Source of the DNA: Helicobacter felis ATCC 49179
GTDB taxonomy: Bacteria; Campylobacterota; Campylobacteria; Campylobacterales; Helicobacteraceae
Direction of reading: 5' to 3'
Assembly (NCBI RefSeq): GCF_000200595.1
Contig: NC_014810.2
Location: 124,001-188,000, forward strand
DNA length: 64,000 nucleotides
Shown here: positions 38,415 through 47,712 of the stretch, one piece after another
Layout of the letters: every line of letters begins with the position of its first letter
Numbering within the stretch: the first letter of the stretch is position 1
The notes under the pieces: model-generated
Seen by the model: the letters and a program-made list of their open reading frames with translations, nothing else
Told to the model about the DNA's origin: nothing
Database searches by the model: none
Translations under genes and position numbers: made by a program

Positions 38415-39180
38415 AATAAGGGTGAAGTTTTTTAAAGAATCTAAGAGGCGCAGGGCAGGTAACATTGCGATCTCTAGTGATATTGCCTGTAGTGCTATTC
38501 TCACGAATCACAAAGGGCTTGATCACATAATTTTTGACCCCATGCAAATAGGTATTTTCCATCACACAATCTACAGGCATGACCCATTTTTGACTGGCCT
38601 TTAAAAATTTAGAGGCGGCTTTTGGAGTGATGATATAGCCTTGCGTGCCACTCCCCCAAGTGAATGGTTTGATTTCAAACACGCCAAGAATGGGTGTTGT
38701 TTCCAAAGGATAGTCAAATAAATGCATCAAACGCACCCAATGCAAGCGAGGTATATAAGACTCGATGTAGTCAAGATTTTCCACAAAGTGGGGTTCTAAA
38801 GCAATGTCGTCTTCTAAGATACAAATGGGCTCTTGCAAAGCGACACAACGCTGCCACAAGGCATAATGGCTAGCAAAACACCCCAGTTCTCCTAAACTCA
38901 TGGGCACGCCCTCTTGTTGGAACGCGTACCAGCAAGCTTGCAAATAAGACAGCCAATTTTTAGGCGTGGAGGCTTGCACACTGGGGTGGATAAAAAAGGG
39001 GTGTAGGTGTTTAGCCACGAGCGGATGTAAACCCTCTGAGGTTTGAGAATAGATCGCTTCAAAGACCTCAACTGGATGTTTGTTTTGCTCTAAAGATTGC
39101 AATAAGCCTTCAATATTGCGCTCTTTAAGCCCCCACTGCGTGCAAGTGGCTTTAGATAAATGAATAATAAAGATTCGCAT
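38389..39180 (-). CDS. Glycosyltransferase family 25 protein (LPS biosynthesis)
   Basis: A 263-residue family-25 glycosyltransferase. Typical features are the N-terminal RIFIIHLSKA, the MSLGELGCFASHYALWQ block and the metal-binding EDDI in ICILEDDIALEPHF. H. pylori uses such enzymes as beta-1,4-galactosyltransferases to build Lewis antigens on lipopolysaccharide; the donor and acceptor here are not known. Transcribed divergently from trpD. Confidence 0.9.
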   Translation of the reverse strand: MRIFIIHLSKATCTQWGLKERNIEGLLQSLEQNKHPVEVFEAIYSQTSEGLHPLVAKHLHPFFIHPSVQASTPKNWLSYLQACWYAFQQEGVPMSLGELGCFASHYALWQRCVALQEPICILEDDIALEPHFVENLDYIESYIPRLHWVRLMHLFDYPLETTPILGVFEIKPFTWGSGTQGYIITPKAASKFLKASQKWVMPVDCVMENTYLHGVKNYVIKPFVIRENSTTGNITRDRNVTCPAPLRFFKKLHPYYVRFQQRK

Positions 39181-39228
39181 ACATTCTCCAAAAGAGGGTA
39201 TTATAGCAAGTCTTCGATGCGCCTGTGC

Positions 39229-39234
39229 TATAAT
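39229..39234 (+). promoter_or_regulatory. -10 box of the trp gene cluster
   Basis: TATAAT preceded by TGC (extended -10) 24 bases before the trpD ATG. It implies that trpD is the first gene of this transcript and that trpE/trpG are not upstream in the usual trpEGDCFBA order. No -35 box is obvious. Confidence 0.7.
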
Positions 39235-39258
39235 CGCGCTTTATTCTCAAGGTAGAAC

Positions 39259-40269
39259 ATGCCCCTTTTTGTGGATTTACTCAACCATCTTTGCGCCAAG
39301 CAAGACCTACAACCCTCCCAAGTTGACGCGCTGTTTAAAGGCATTCTCAAGGGAAATTTAAGCGATATTGAATTGAGCGCGTTACTCATCGCGCTCAAAT
39401 GCAAGGGGGAGAGCCCCCTAGAGATTTCTAGCGCGGTGCAAGCGTGCTTGCAAGAGGGGCAGAGTTTGAGCTACCCTTTTGAAGTGGTGGATAATTGTGG
39501 CACAGGTGGGGATGGGCTTAAGAGCTTTAATATCAGCACCATTAGTGCCTTTGTGTGCGCGAGCTTGGGCGTAAAAATAGCTAAGGCGGGCAATTATAGC
39601 TCTAGTGGGAGCGGAAGCGCGCAACTTTTAGAACAGCTAGGTTTTAATATCCGTCTAAGTGCTAAACAGATTACTAAAAGCCTAGATTTAACCCATTTTG
39701 CCTTTCTCTTTGCTCCCCTTTTCTACCCCAGTTTTGCTAAAGCCGCGCCCCTAAGAAAAACCCTGCAAACCCGCACTATTTTTAACTTGCTAGGACCTTT
39801 GCTAAACCCCCTGCGCCCACAAGCCCAACTTTTAGGCGTGTATGATCCCAAACTCTGCTACCCGCTCGCTTTGGCTTTACAAAATTTGGGCGTGCAGAGG
39901 GCGTTAGTGGTGCATGGTGCTAGCAGTGATGAAATCGCTCTGCATGGAACGACTTTAGTTTGTGAACTCAAAGAGGGGCAAATACAACAATACGAGTTAA
40001 ACCCTAGTGATTTTGACTTAGAGAGTTACCCCTTAGAGGCAATCCAAGTAGAGAGCATAGAGCAGAGCGCGCGTATTTGTTTAGAGTTATTGCAAGGGGG
40101 GGGCACGCCCGCCCAAAAGGCGAGTGTTATTGCCAATAGCGCGGGGGTGTTGGTGCTAGCAGGCAGGGCTAATAATTTTAAAGAGGGGGCTGAACTAGCC
40201 AAAGAGCACTTAAAAAGCCAACAAGCCTACACCCATTTACAAAGGATGATTGAAATTAGCCATGCATGA
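39259..40269 (+). CDS. trpD: Anthranilate phosphoribosyltransferase
   Basis: A 336-residue enzyme transferring phosphoribosyl from PRPP to anthranilate, step two of tryptophan synthesis. The glycine-rich PRPP-binding loop is DNCGTGGDGLKSFNIST, with AKAGNYSSSGSGSAQLLEQL and FNLLGPLLNPLRP further on. It has no fused TrpG domain. AAGG lies upstream of ATG. It contains a G8 run at 40096-40103, short of the lengths seen in the contingency tracts. It overlaps trpCF by eight bases. Confidence 0.96.
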   Translation: MPLFVDLLNHLCAKQDLQPSQVDALFKGILKGNLSDIELSALLIALKCKGESPLEISSAVQACLQEGQSLSYPFEVVDNCGTGGDGLKSFNISTISAFVCASLGVKIAKAGNYSSSGSGSAQLLEQLGFNIRLSAKQITKSLDLTHFAFLFAPLFYPSFAKAAPLRKTLQTRTIFNLLGPLLNPLRPQAQLLGVYDPKLCYPLALALQNLGVQRALVVHGASSDEIALHGTTLVCELKEGQIQQYELNPSDFDLESYPLEAIQVESIEQSARICLELLQGGGTPAQKASVIANSAGVLVLAGRANNFKEGAELAKEHLKSQQAYTHLQRMIEISHA

Positions 40270-41620
40270 CTTGCTAAAAACTATGTTAGAACATAAAGAA
40301 TTAGAGATACAAACCCTAAAGAATCGCTATAACCTGCCTGAAAATCTTAAACCTGCCCAAAGAGATTTTTACCAAGCCCTGCAAGAGAGGCGCACTAGCT
40401 TTATTTTAGAGTGCAAACAAGCCTCCCCCTCTAAGGGCTTGATTCGAAGCCCCTTTAATTTAGCTAAAATCGCTAAGATTTATGAAAAATACGCCACTTG
40501 TATTTCTGTGCTCACCGATGAAAAGTATTTTAAAGGCTCGTTTGAGAACTTGCACCTTGTAGCCACCCACACTAGCAAGCCCCTTTTGTGCAAGGATTTC
40601 ATCATCGACCCCTTTCAGGTGCGCTTGGCGCGTTATATGGGCGCAGATGCGATCTTGCTCATGTTGAGCGCGCTCAAAAGTGAGACCTACAAGAGCCTTA
40701 GCGATCTAGCCAAATCGTTAGGAATGGCAGTTTTAACTGAGGTGAGCAATAAGGACGAAGTCAAAAGAGCCCTAGATTTAAACGCCTCCATCATTGGGAT
40801 CAACAATCGCGATCTCAAAACTCTTAAAGTGGATTTGAACACCACCTTAGAACTCAGGGCGTTAATCCCAGAGGATAAGCTTGTCATCAGCGAATCTGGG
40901 ATTAGCACCCATGCCCATGTTAAAAAACTTTGCCCATCAGTGGATGGCTTTTTAGTAGGAAGCTCTTTAATGGCGCAAAAAAACCTAGAAAAGGCATGTA
41001 AAAAGCTCATCTTGGGGGAAAATAAAGTCTGTGGGCTCAAAAGAGTCAAGGACGCTAAGGCAGTGTATAAGAGTGGCTTTATTTATGGCGGTTTGATCTT
41101 TGATCCTCACAGCCCGCGCTATATCCCTCCCAAAAAGGCTGCCAAACTCATTAAAAAAGTGCCCAAACTTGACTTTGTAGGGGTGTTTGTAGAAACTGAC
41201 ATCAAAACCATCATTAAGAGGGTTTACAAATTGGGGTTAAAGGCGGTGCAATTACATGGCAATTACAGCCCTAAACAAATGACACTGCTCAAAGCCTCTT
41301 TGACTTGCCCGGTGTGGCAGGTGGTGCGTGTCGCACCCAAAGCGCACAAACTAGACACGCACGCTACTTATGCGGATTTGGTGCTCTATGATAGCAAGGG
41401 GGCTAGGGCGGGGGGTAATGGGGTTGTTTTTTCTTGGGAACTCTTAGAGGGACTAGAACACCCCTTTATGTTAGCCGGGGGCTTGAATGCGAGCAATTTA
41501 GAAAAGGCGGTTGGCGTGGGGGCTTTGGGTTTAGATTTAAACTCAGGAGTGGAGAGCGCGCCGGGTAAAAAGAGCGCGCAAAAAATCGCCCAAGTGGCAA
41601 AAATGTTACGGGAGTATTGA
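40262..41620 (+). CDS. trpC: Bifunctional TrpC-TrpF (indole-3-glycerol phosphate synthase / phosphoribosylanthranilate isomerase)
   Basis: A 452-residue fusion. The N-terminal half is TrpC ([65 protein letters not shown]). The C-terminal half from about residue 260 is TrpF ([42 protein letters not shown]). It performs steps three and four of tryptophan synthesis. ATG 40262 lies inside the trpD end; TTG 40250 is an alternative with AAAGGA upstream. The stop overlaps the trpB ATG (TGATG). Confidence 0.95.
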   Translation: MHDLLKTMLEHKELEIQTLKNRYNLPENLKPAQRDFYQALQERRTSFILECKQASPSKGLIRSPFNLAKIAKIYEKYATCISVLTDEKYFKGSFENLHLVATHTSKPLLCKDFIIDPFQVRLARYMGADAILLMLSALKSETYKSLSDLAKSLGMAVLTEVSNKDEVKRALDLNASIIGINNRDLKTLKVDLNTTLELRALIPEDKLVISESGISTHAHVKKLCPSVDGFLVGSSLMAQKNLEKACKKLILGENKVCGLKRVKDAKAVYKSGFIYGGLIFDPHSPRYIPPKKAAKLIKKVPKLDFVGVFVETDIKTIIKRVYKLGLKAVQLHGNYSPKQMTLLKASLTCPVWQVVRVAPKAHKLDTHATYADLVLYDSKGARAGGNGVVFSWELLEGLEHPFMLAGGLNASNLEKAVGVGALGLDLNSGVESAPGKKSAQKIAQVAKMLREY

Positions 41621-42816
41621 TGGATCGTTATTTTGGAGAGTTTGGAGGGGCTTTTGTGCCCGAGTTATTAGTGCCCGCCTTAGAGCAGTTAGAACAGGCG
41701 TTTGAAGATTGCCTGCAAGATTCAGAGTTCCAAGCCACATTTAATAACCTTTTAACAGATTTTGTAGGGCGGCCTAGTCCTCTAACTTTAGTGAAAAATT
41801 TTTGCCCTAATCCTAAGGTAAAAATGTATCTCAAGCGCGAGGATTTGATCCATGGGGGGGCGCACAAGACTAATCAAGCCTTAGGGCAGGCGTTACTGGC
41901 TAAACAAATGGGCAAAAGGCGTGTGATCGCTGAAACGGGCGCAGGACAGCACGGAGTAGCCACAGCGATCGCCTGCGCGTTGTTAGGGTTAGAATGTGTG
42001 ATTTACATGGGAGAAAAGGACATACAACGCCAAGAGCCTAATGTTTTTCGCATGCGCTTATTGGGCGCGCAAGTGGTGGGTGTGCAAAGTGGAAGCGCAA
42101 GCTTGAAGGATGCAATCAATGAAGCCTTGAGAGATTGGGCGAGTTCTTATCCTAGCACGCATTATCTACTAGGCACAGCAGCCGGGCCCCACCCCTACCC
42201 GCGCATGGTCAAACACTTTCAAAGCGTGATCGGCACGGAGGCAAAAGCGCAAATTTTAGAAAAAGAGGGCAGATTGCCTGATAGCGTGATCGCGTGCGTG
42301 GGTGGGGGCTCAAATGCGATTGGGATTTTTGCCGGATTTTTGGAGGATAAAAGCGTGGGGCTAATAGGGGTTGAACCCGGAGGGTTAGGGTTAGACACGC
42401 ACAAACACGGAGCGACTTTGTGTAAGGGCAGTGTGGGGATTTTACACGGGTGTAAGAGTTATATTTTACAAGATGAGGAAGGGCAGATAATAGAGAGTCA
42501 TAGTATCTCTGCTGGGCTAGATTATCCGGGTGTGGGGCCTGAGCATAGCTATTTAAAACAGAGTGGGCGCGCGGAGTATGTGGCTATTAGTGATCAGGAA
42601 GCCTTAGAGGCGTTTGTGCATTTAAGCCAAAGCGAGGGGATTATTCCGGCTTTAGAGAGCGCGCATGCGCTAGCTTATGCGCACAAACTCGCTCAAGAAT
42701 GCCAAAAAGAAACGCTTATGCTGGTGAATTTGAGCGGGCGCGGAGATAAGGACTTAGCCAGTGTGCAGGGGATTTTGCGGGGGGGGGGGGGGGGTAAGTT
42801 AAAAAATTTGTGCTAG
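41620..42816 (+). CDS. trpB: Tryptophan synthase beta chain, C-terminus encoded by a G16 tract
   Basis: A 398-residue PLP enzyme joining indole and serine. The lysine that binds PLP is in [12 protein letters not shown]; other blocks are [30 protein letters not shown]-like [14 protein letters not shown], and [13 protein letters not shown] near the end. Normally the chain ends after ILK or similar; here it reads ILR and then a G16 tract coding five glycines, then KLKNLC. Other tract lengths end the protein at the tract or after VS. Catalysis is unlikely to be altered. trpA, its usual partner and neighbour, is 11.9 kb away. Confidence 0.96.
   Translation: MDRYFGEFGGAFVPELLVPALEQLEQAFEDCLQDSEFQATFNNLLTDFVGRPSPLTLVKNFCPNPKVKMYLKREDLIHGGAHKTNQALGQALLAKQMGKRRVIAETGAGQHGVATAIACALLGLECVIYMGEKDIQRQEPNVFRMRLLGAQVVGVQSGSASLKDAINEALRDWASSYPSTHYLLGTAAGPHPYPRMVKHFQSVIGTEAKAQILEKEGRLPDSVIACVGGGSNAIGIFAGFLEDKSVGLIGVEPGGLGLDTHKHGATLCKGSVGILHGCKSYILQDEEGQIIESHSISAGLDYPGVGPEHSYLKQSGRAEYVAISDQEALEAFVHLSQSEGIIPALESAHALAYAHKLAQECQKETLMLVNLSGRGDKDLASVQGILRGGGGGKLKNLC
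42779..42794 (+). repeat. G16 homopolymer tract at the end of trpB
   Basis: Sixteen consecutive G forming the last part of trpB, 52 bases before the TTG start of the accessory operon. It is expected to be unstable in length. It changes only the last few residues of TrpB, so any effect is more likely on mRNA or on translation of the next gene. Confidence 0.95.
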
Positions 42817-42846
42817 ACTTTGGGTTTTAATTTTAAGGAGGTCATA

Positions 42847-43005
42847 TTGCTAACACGATTGATTTACCGATTGAATAGTTTAAGTGAAGACAAAGAAAAA
42901 AGTCAGAGGTTTTCTATAGGCGAATATACTTGCTTTTTAAACTTGCAAGAAATAGAGAATCAGATTATCGTTGAGGTGCATCAATCTGGGGGGGGGGGGG
43001 GGTAG
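42847..43005 (+). CDS. 5' segment of the phase-variable GrpE-like gene, terminated at a G15 tract
   Basis: TTG 42847 has an excellent ribosome site (TAAGGAGG, six-base spacing) and begins a 52-residue frame, LTRLIYRLNSLSEDKEKSQ at the start and EIENQIIVEVHQS before five tract-encoded glycines and TAG. With 16 or 13 G the frame passes into a stop-free stretch of 66 codons that joins the next gene (ATG 43203) in frame, giving one protein of about 518 residues. With G15 this product is short and probably inert. It follows trpB by 30 bases with no visible terminator or promoter. Confidence 0.75.
   Translation: MLTRLIYRLNSLSEDKEKSQRFSIGEYTCFLNLQEIENQIIVEVHQSGGGGG
42988..43002 (+). repeat. G15 homopolymer tract, phase switch of the accessory operon
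   Basis: Fifteen consecutive G followed by TAG. Insertion of one or loss of two G opens the frame into the coiled-coil gene downstream. It is the third very long G/C tract in the window and lies 193 bases after the G16 tract. Confidence 0.95.
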
Positions 43006-43202
43006 ACTCGTCTAAAGCCTCTACAGATCGCCCTAGAAATCAAGCCCAACTTCAAGAAACAATCGATAACTATAATCAAGCATCTTGCGGGGGCGCACAG
43101 CCTCAAACCTCTTCTACTCAAGATTCTCCAGATGTTCTCCAACTCTTCGCAGAGTTAGAAAGTGCCCTTAAAGAAGAGGGACACCACAAACTAGGAGAAT
43201 CA

Positions 43203-44402
43203 ATGGGTAAAAAGAAAGATGAATGTAAAGTTTGCAAAGCGTTAAAAAAATTAAGCAAGGGTATTAATACCTTGCATGAAGAACTCACGGCTTTAAAAGC
43301 TCAAATTGCAGGGTTAAAAGCACAGCAGGATCTCCCAAGCCAAACTAAAATCGAGCGATTGCAAGATGAACTTTCAGCAGAAGACAAAGAGAACTTAAAG
43401 CAAGAAGTTGCTGATCTCAAAAAGCAACTAGGGACAGAACAGCAACAACACTTTGTGGAGTTAAATAATCTCAGAGCAGAATTAGATGGAGAAAATGGAC
43501 AGGAGGGTTTAAGAGCTCAAAGAGATAAATTCAAAGACGAACTAGAAGGCAAGGAAGGAGAGGAGGGGCTAAGGGCAAAATACCAAAGACTTGAAAACGA
43601 GCTAAAGGGCGAAAATGGTTTAAGGGCGCAATGCCAAAAACTCACCGCTGAGTTAGATGGAGAAAATGGACAGGAGGGTTTAAGAACGAGGTGTGCAAAA
43701 CTTAAAACAGAGCGGGATCAACTGGATACAGAGTTAAATGGGGAGAATGGCGTTAGAAAGCAACTCCAACAAGCAAACAATGAAAAGCAGAAGTTAGAAA
43801 CACAACTAACCCAGAAGCAAGGCGAATATAACAAGCTCAACGAAGAGCTTACTATAGCCAATAGGGCAAAAGAGACTCTAAACGGCCAGCTAACACAAGC
43901 TCGAAGTGCAAACGACACACTCAATAAAGAAAAACAAGACTTAAAAAACCAGCTTAAAGAGGCAAAAGCTTATGAGGAGGAGGCAAAGAGCTATAAAAAC
44001 CTCTCTCTTGTGCACTTGCTTAATTTAGCTAAGGGCAGCGATCGCTTGTTGGAACGCTTAGAGATTAACAAAAATGCCACCTTAGACGACCTTTTTGTCT
44101 CTCAACTAGGACAAGATCGCTTATTTGTACTCAAGTGCATTGCTGAGGACATCCAGTACTTCCGCGAGGATTTACCTAAAATCCAGCCCTTAATCGCCTT
44201 TTTTAACGCCCTGTTTTCCCTTTTGGAGTCTTCAACAAAGATCACGCGCCTACAAGTGCAAGAGGGGGATAGCTATAACCCTAGAGAACATGCCACCCCA
44301 GAGGCTAGACAACCTTCAAGGGGCAAAATAGCCAAAGTGCACTTTGTAGGCTACAAGCAGGGCTCTAATATTTTTAAAAGCCTTGTTGAGGTTATCAACT
44401 AG
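43203..44402 (+). CDS. Coiled-coil GrpE-like protein (downstream part of the phase-variable gene)
   Basis: A 399-residue protein when started at ATG 43203, which has its own ribosome site (AGGAG). Residues about 15-280 are a long coiled coil with imperfect repeats of the type ELDGENGQEGLRA. The C-terminal 120 residues look like a GrpE beta domain: helical DDLFVSQLGQDRLFVLKCIA, then GDSYNPREHATPEARQPSRG and IAKVHFVGYKQGSNIFKSLV, comparable in layout to GrpE FDP-H-A....GYK...R.ALV. A dedicated Hsp70-like gene follows nine bases later, supporting a nucleotide-exchange role. The same frame is open through 43005-43202, so the full product may be about 518 residues in the on phase. Confidence 0.75.
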   Translation: MGKKKDECKVCKALKKLSKGINTLHEELTALKAQIAGLKAQQDLPSQTKIERLQDELSAEDKENLKQEVADLKKQLGTEQQQHFVELNNLRAELDGENGQEGLRAQRDKFKDELEGKEGEEGLRAKYQRLENELKGENGLRAQCQKLTAELDGENGQEGLRTRCAKLKTERDQLDTELNGENGVRKQLQQANNEKQKLETQLTQKQGEYNKLNEELTIANRAKETLNGQLTQARSANDTLNKEKQDLKNQLKEAKAYEEEAKSYKNLSLVHLLNLAKGSDRLLERLEINKNATLDDLFVSQLGQDRLFVLKCIAEDIQYFREDLPKIQPLIAFFNALFSLLESSTKITRLQVQEGDSYNPREHATPEARQPSRGKIAKVHFVGYKQGSNIFKSLVEVIN

Positions 44403-44410
44403 GAAAATCC

Positions 44411-47083
44411 ATGTCTAAGCATAAAAGACATTGGATCAGCCCCTCTGTTAGGCATATTTTAGATCGTCTAGATCAGATCAAGCAATTAGTCAGAAATTCT
44501 ATTTTTAGAAAGGAACAACCCATGAATCCCTTAAATTTAAAACATGATAAAGTCCGCCAAACCCTCTCTAGTATCACTTTGCCTATCAACCATCCCATAG
44601 CCCTTAAGTTGAAAGAACTCAGCCCAGAAGATCGCAAGTTTTTAAAAGATTTCGAACATATTAAGCGCAACGCTCAGCTCACCCGCAAAGAGATCAAGAC
44701 CAAAAAAGGGGGAGGGGCAAGCGAGGGCGAGCAACGCCTGTTAGAATTGATCGATAGTATTTGTGCAGCCAATCCTAAAGACCCTTCTAAAGAATTGCTC
44801 GCTCTTATAGAAGAATTAGCGTGGTTGCAAGACAATACGAGCGCTAGCCAAGCGTGTATCACCCCCCAAGAATTAGCGCGCGCTAAGAGAATTTTAGGGC
44901 AAAACAACGCAATGCGCCGTCTAAGCAAAGAGGCGTTTTTGGAGTTCAAACAATGGCTCTTAGAAGTGGATATGAGGGCGATCAACCTAGACCCCTACAA
45001 TCACAATCTCTTAGAAGACCCTAATGCTGGGCATTGGGACATCCATCTCCCAAATACCAATAACCAAGATACCATCACCTTTTGCTTCCCTGAACCTACC
45101 GCCGATGAACGCTACACCCTCAACACCCGCCACCCCTTAAATGACCAAGATGTCTTTAATCGCAAGGCTGAAGTGGTCGCCATAGACTTTGGCACTAAGA
45201 GCACCACAGCAGCAATTTTAGACGCGAATAGCCGTAAGATTCTGCTTGCCATTGGGACATTAGACACTAAAAAAGAGGTGGTAGAAGCGGATTTTGAAAA
45301 CCCTACTTTCATGGAATTTTACGATTATAAAAAATTCTTAAGAGATTACAACGCTCTAGAGCAACGCCCCTTTACAGATATAGAGGATTTGAGCATCTCA
45401 CACATGGCTTTTGAGCATTTTAAAGAAGCCACAGGCAACCACTATTACCGCTTTTTCTACAAACTCAAACAATGGGCAGGGACAACGGGCAATGAAGTGC
45501 GGGTACAAGACAAGGAGGAAATCGCTTGGGATTTGGGTGATATTACCGACTATGGCGCAAACAAACCCGACCCTGTTGAGATTTACGCTTATCTCTTAGG
45601 GCGTTATATCAACAACATGGGAGGCAACCCTGAGGGGGCGCATTTGACCTATCTTTTATCCTATCCTGCCAAATACGAAAAGGAACAAGTTACACACATT
45701 AAAGAGAGTTTTATCCGCGGGTTAACAAAATCTCTCCCTCAAGGTATTTTTGACCCCTATGTGAAGGGTAAAAGAGAGAATGAAAAAACCCGTGTAGAAA
45801 AAATGATCGTGGAGATGAAGGTGAGCGAACCAGTCGCTTATGCCATTAGCGCGTTGCAAGCCTTTGGTTTCACACTGAAACATTTGGGAGCAGAAGCGAT
45901 CAATTATGGGGTTTTTGATTTTGGCGGGGGCACGACAGATTTTGATTTTGGTTACTGGCAAAAAAGCGCAGATGAGGACAAGGACTACGATTTGCACCAC
46001 TTTAACGAAGGGGGTGCAAAATACTTAGGCGGGGAAAACCTTTTAGAACTCTTGGCTTTAGAAGTCTTTAAAGACAATATGGAGGAAGTGCGCCAAAAAG
46101 ATTTTGTGATCGCTACGCCCAATTACGAGGCGCGCGTAACTAATGTACATACCTTGCGCGCTTTTATTGACAACAAACGCGAGGGACGGCGCAATTTGCA
46201 GACCATCGCTGAAGAACTGCGCTCTTTTTTACATGGTTTGGATGAGGAACAAATCGAGGCTGATGAATTAGAGGAAGAACAAATTAGTTTAAATTTAGTC
46301 AACCGCCAAGGTGAGCCAAAAAGCGCGCAATTTGTCGTGAATCGTACCAAATTATTAAAGATTTTAAAAACTGAAATCGGAGGGGTTATTGTCAACTTTT
46401 TTGAGGCGTTACGCGTGGCCGCGCCTAACATGAAAGATGCCAATGAGGTGCATATTTTCTTAGGCGGGAACTCCAGCCGCTCGCCTTTAGTAAAAATGCT
46501 TTTTGAAGAAGAGGCAGCCAAAAGAAAGGCGGAGTCAAAATCCACCATTGATTTTATCATCTACCCCCCCTTAGGCACACCCCAAGCCGATGCGATCATT
46601 AAAGAAAAAACCAACAAAGACCCCGAACCCGATCCACACCAACGCGTAACTTGTAAAACGGGAGTCGTTTTTGGACTCTTGGATGGACGCAATCAATACG
46701 GCGGAGGGATTAATATCTGCTCTAAGGATGTCTGCCCGGGCAAAGACCCTCTCTTTAAATTCTACTTAGGGCGCAAAAAAGGGGATTGCTTCCATTTGAT
46801 CTTAGAAAAAGAAGAAATGGTTGTCGGGGAGTGGGTGGAATTTGGTAAGAATTTCAGGGGATCAAGACTAGAGCTTTATTACACCGATAAACCTCTTGCC
46901 ACCACAAACGAATTGCCCATCGATCAAGCGCACAGAGAACCGATTGACTTTGAAGAGGACTATGAAGAGGGGATTTACCAAATTAAAATCAAGCGGGTCA
47001 ATACGGATAGTGTGATTGTGGGGGTTTTCACTATGGATGGGGATTCTTGTGAGGACGAACACCTTGTACAATTAAAAGTCTAG
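44411..47083 (+). CDS. Hsp70-like ATPase with a 250-residue N-terminal extension
   Basis: An 890-residue protein. After about 250 residues of unknown helical sequence comes an actin/Hsp70-type ATPase: phosphate-1 VVAIDFGTKSTTAAIL (near 252), phosphate-2 VFDFGGGTTDFDF (near 501), adenosine loop IFLGGNSSRSP (near 680). A C-terminal beta-rich segment follows, without the classical DnaK substrate-binding domain. It is far from the true dnaK at 29866-31728. ATG 44411 has AGGAAAA upstream; an in-frame ATG at 44522 also has AAAGGA. Paired with the GrpE-like protein before it and secretion-type genes after it, it may unfold or deliver operon-encoded substrates (inference). Confidence 0.85.
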   Translation: MSKHKRHWISPSVRHILDRLDQIKQLVRNSIFRKEQPMNPLNLKHDKVRQTLSSITLPINHPIALKLKELSPEDRKFLKDFEHIKRNAQLTRKEIKTKKGGGASEGEQRLLELIDSICAANPKDPSKELLALIEELAWLQDNTSASQACITPQELARAKRILGQNNAMRRLSKEAFLEFKQWLLEVDMRAINLDPYNHNLLEDPNAGHWDIHLPNTNNQDTITFCFPEPTADERYTLNTRHPLNDQDVFNRKAEVVAIDFGTKSTTAAILDANSRKILLAIGTLDTKKEVVEADFENPTFMEFYDYKKFLRDYNALEQRPFTDIEDLSISHMAFEHFKEATGNHYYRFFYKLKQWAGTTGNEVRVQDKEEIAWDLGDITDYGANKPDPVEIYAYLLGRYINNMGGNPEGAHLTYLLSYPAKYEKEQVTHIKESFIRGLTKSLPQGIFDPYVKGKRENEKTRVEKMIVEMKVSEPVAYAISALQAFGFTLKHLGAEAINYGVFDFGGGTTDFDFGYWQKSADEDKDYDLHHFNEGGAKYLGGENLLELLALEVFKDNMEEVRQKDFVIATPNYEARVTNVHTLRAFIDNKREGRRNLQTIAEELRSFLHGLDEEQIEADELEEEQISLNLVNRQGEPKSAQFVVNRTKLLKILKTEIGGVIVNFFEALRVAAPNMKDANEVHIFLGGNSSRSPLVKMLFEEEAAKRKAESKSTIDFIIYPPLGTPQADAIIKEKTNKDPEPDPHQRVTCKTGVVFGLLDGRNQYGGGINICSKDVCPGKDPLFKFYLGRKKGDCFHLILEKEEMVVGEWVEFGKNFRGSRLELYYTDKPLATTNELPIDQAHREPIDFEEDYEEGIYQIKIKRVNTDSVIVGVFTMDGDSCEDEHLVQLKV

Positions 47084-47093
47084 GAGAGCTCTT

Positions 47094-47669
47094 ATGTATG
47101 CCTATGTTTTTGTAATCCTAAATCAAAAGGTGGGGGTGTTTAAGCGCACCCAACAAGGTGGCTTGATCTTTGTGTGCATGCAGGAGGCAGGAGCGGATTT
47201 TTTTACGAATTTTATAGAGATTTATAATATCGATCCGTGCAAGGCGCGGGATTTCTGCTTTGTATGGGAGGAAGGGTGCGATCCAACCTCATTGCCCTAT
47301 TTTAAACCCCAATTAGAGGGGAGTGTGTGGGGGGCTAGTTTGCTCTGTGATCTGCTTAATATCCTCTACACACAGCACAATCTTAAGGCATGTTTGAAAG
47401 ACAGTTTAGGGCATTGTTTGGGGGAGGCTAGGGATAGCCACATACTTTACACTAACGCCAATCTAAGTCCTCAAGAGAGCACAAACCTTAAAGTGTTGCC
47501 CAATAGTGCGCAATCAGAATGGCAGGTAGAGCAAATGCAAGAAACGCAAAGACTTGAGGAGGCTAGAGGCAAAAAACACCTCAAACCTCAGAGTCCACAA
47601 CCCACAAATTGCAAGCTAGGTAGACAAGGTGGGGACGAACCCCCTACAACACACGAAACCAACCACTAA
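47094..47669 (+). CDS. Unknown accessory protein of the WXG100/FtsK operon
   Basis: A 191-residue protein with no family I recognise. The N-terminal 110 residues look folded (YVFVILNQKVGVFKRTQQGG, ARDFCFVWEEGC, GASLLCDLLNILYTQHNLKAC); the last 60 are polar, charged and rich in Pro, Asn and Gln, probably disordered. No signal peptide or membrane helix. AGGAGAGC precedes the start and it begins ten bases after the Hsp70-like gene, so it belongs to the operon. Its place between the chaperone pair and the WXG100-like gene suggests an adaptor, but this is a guess. Confidence 0.7.
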   Translation: MYAYVFVILNQKVGVFKRTQQGGLIFVCMQEAGADFFTNFIEIYNIDPCKARDFCFVWEEGCDPTSLPYFKPQLEGSVWGASLLCDLLNILYTQHNLKACLKDSLGHCLGEARDSHILYTNANLSPQESTNLKVLPNSAQSEWQVEQMQETQRLEEARGKKHLKPQSPQPTNCKLGRQGGDEPPTTHETNH

Positions 47670-47712
47670 TTTTAAGGGTGGTGGGGTGGGAAATTTTATT
47701 AAGGAGTAAAAA

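Noticed and set aside
40096-40103. G8 run in trpD as a phase-variation tract
   Set aside because: Eight G is short compared with the four 12-16 base tracts, and the gene is intact and essential for the pathway; similar G7-G8 runs occur in tilS and trpB.
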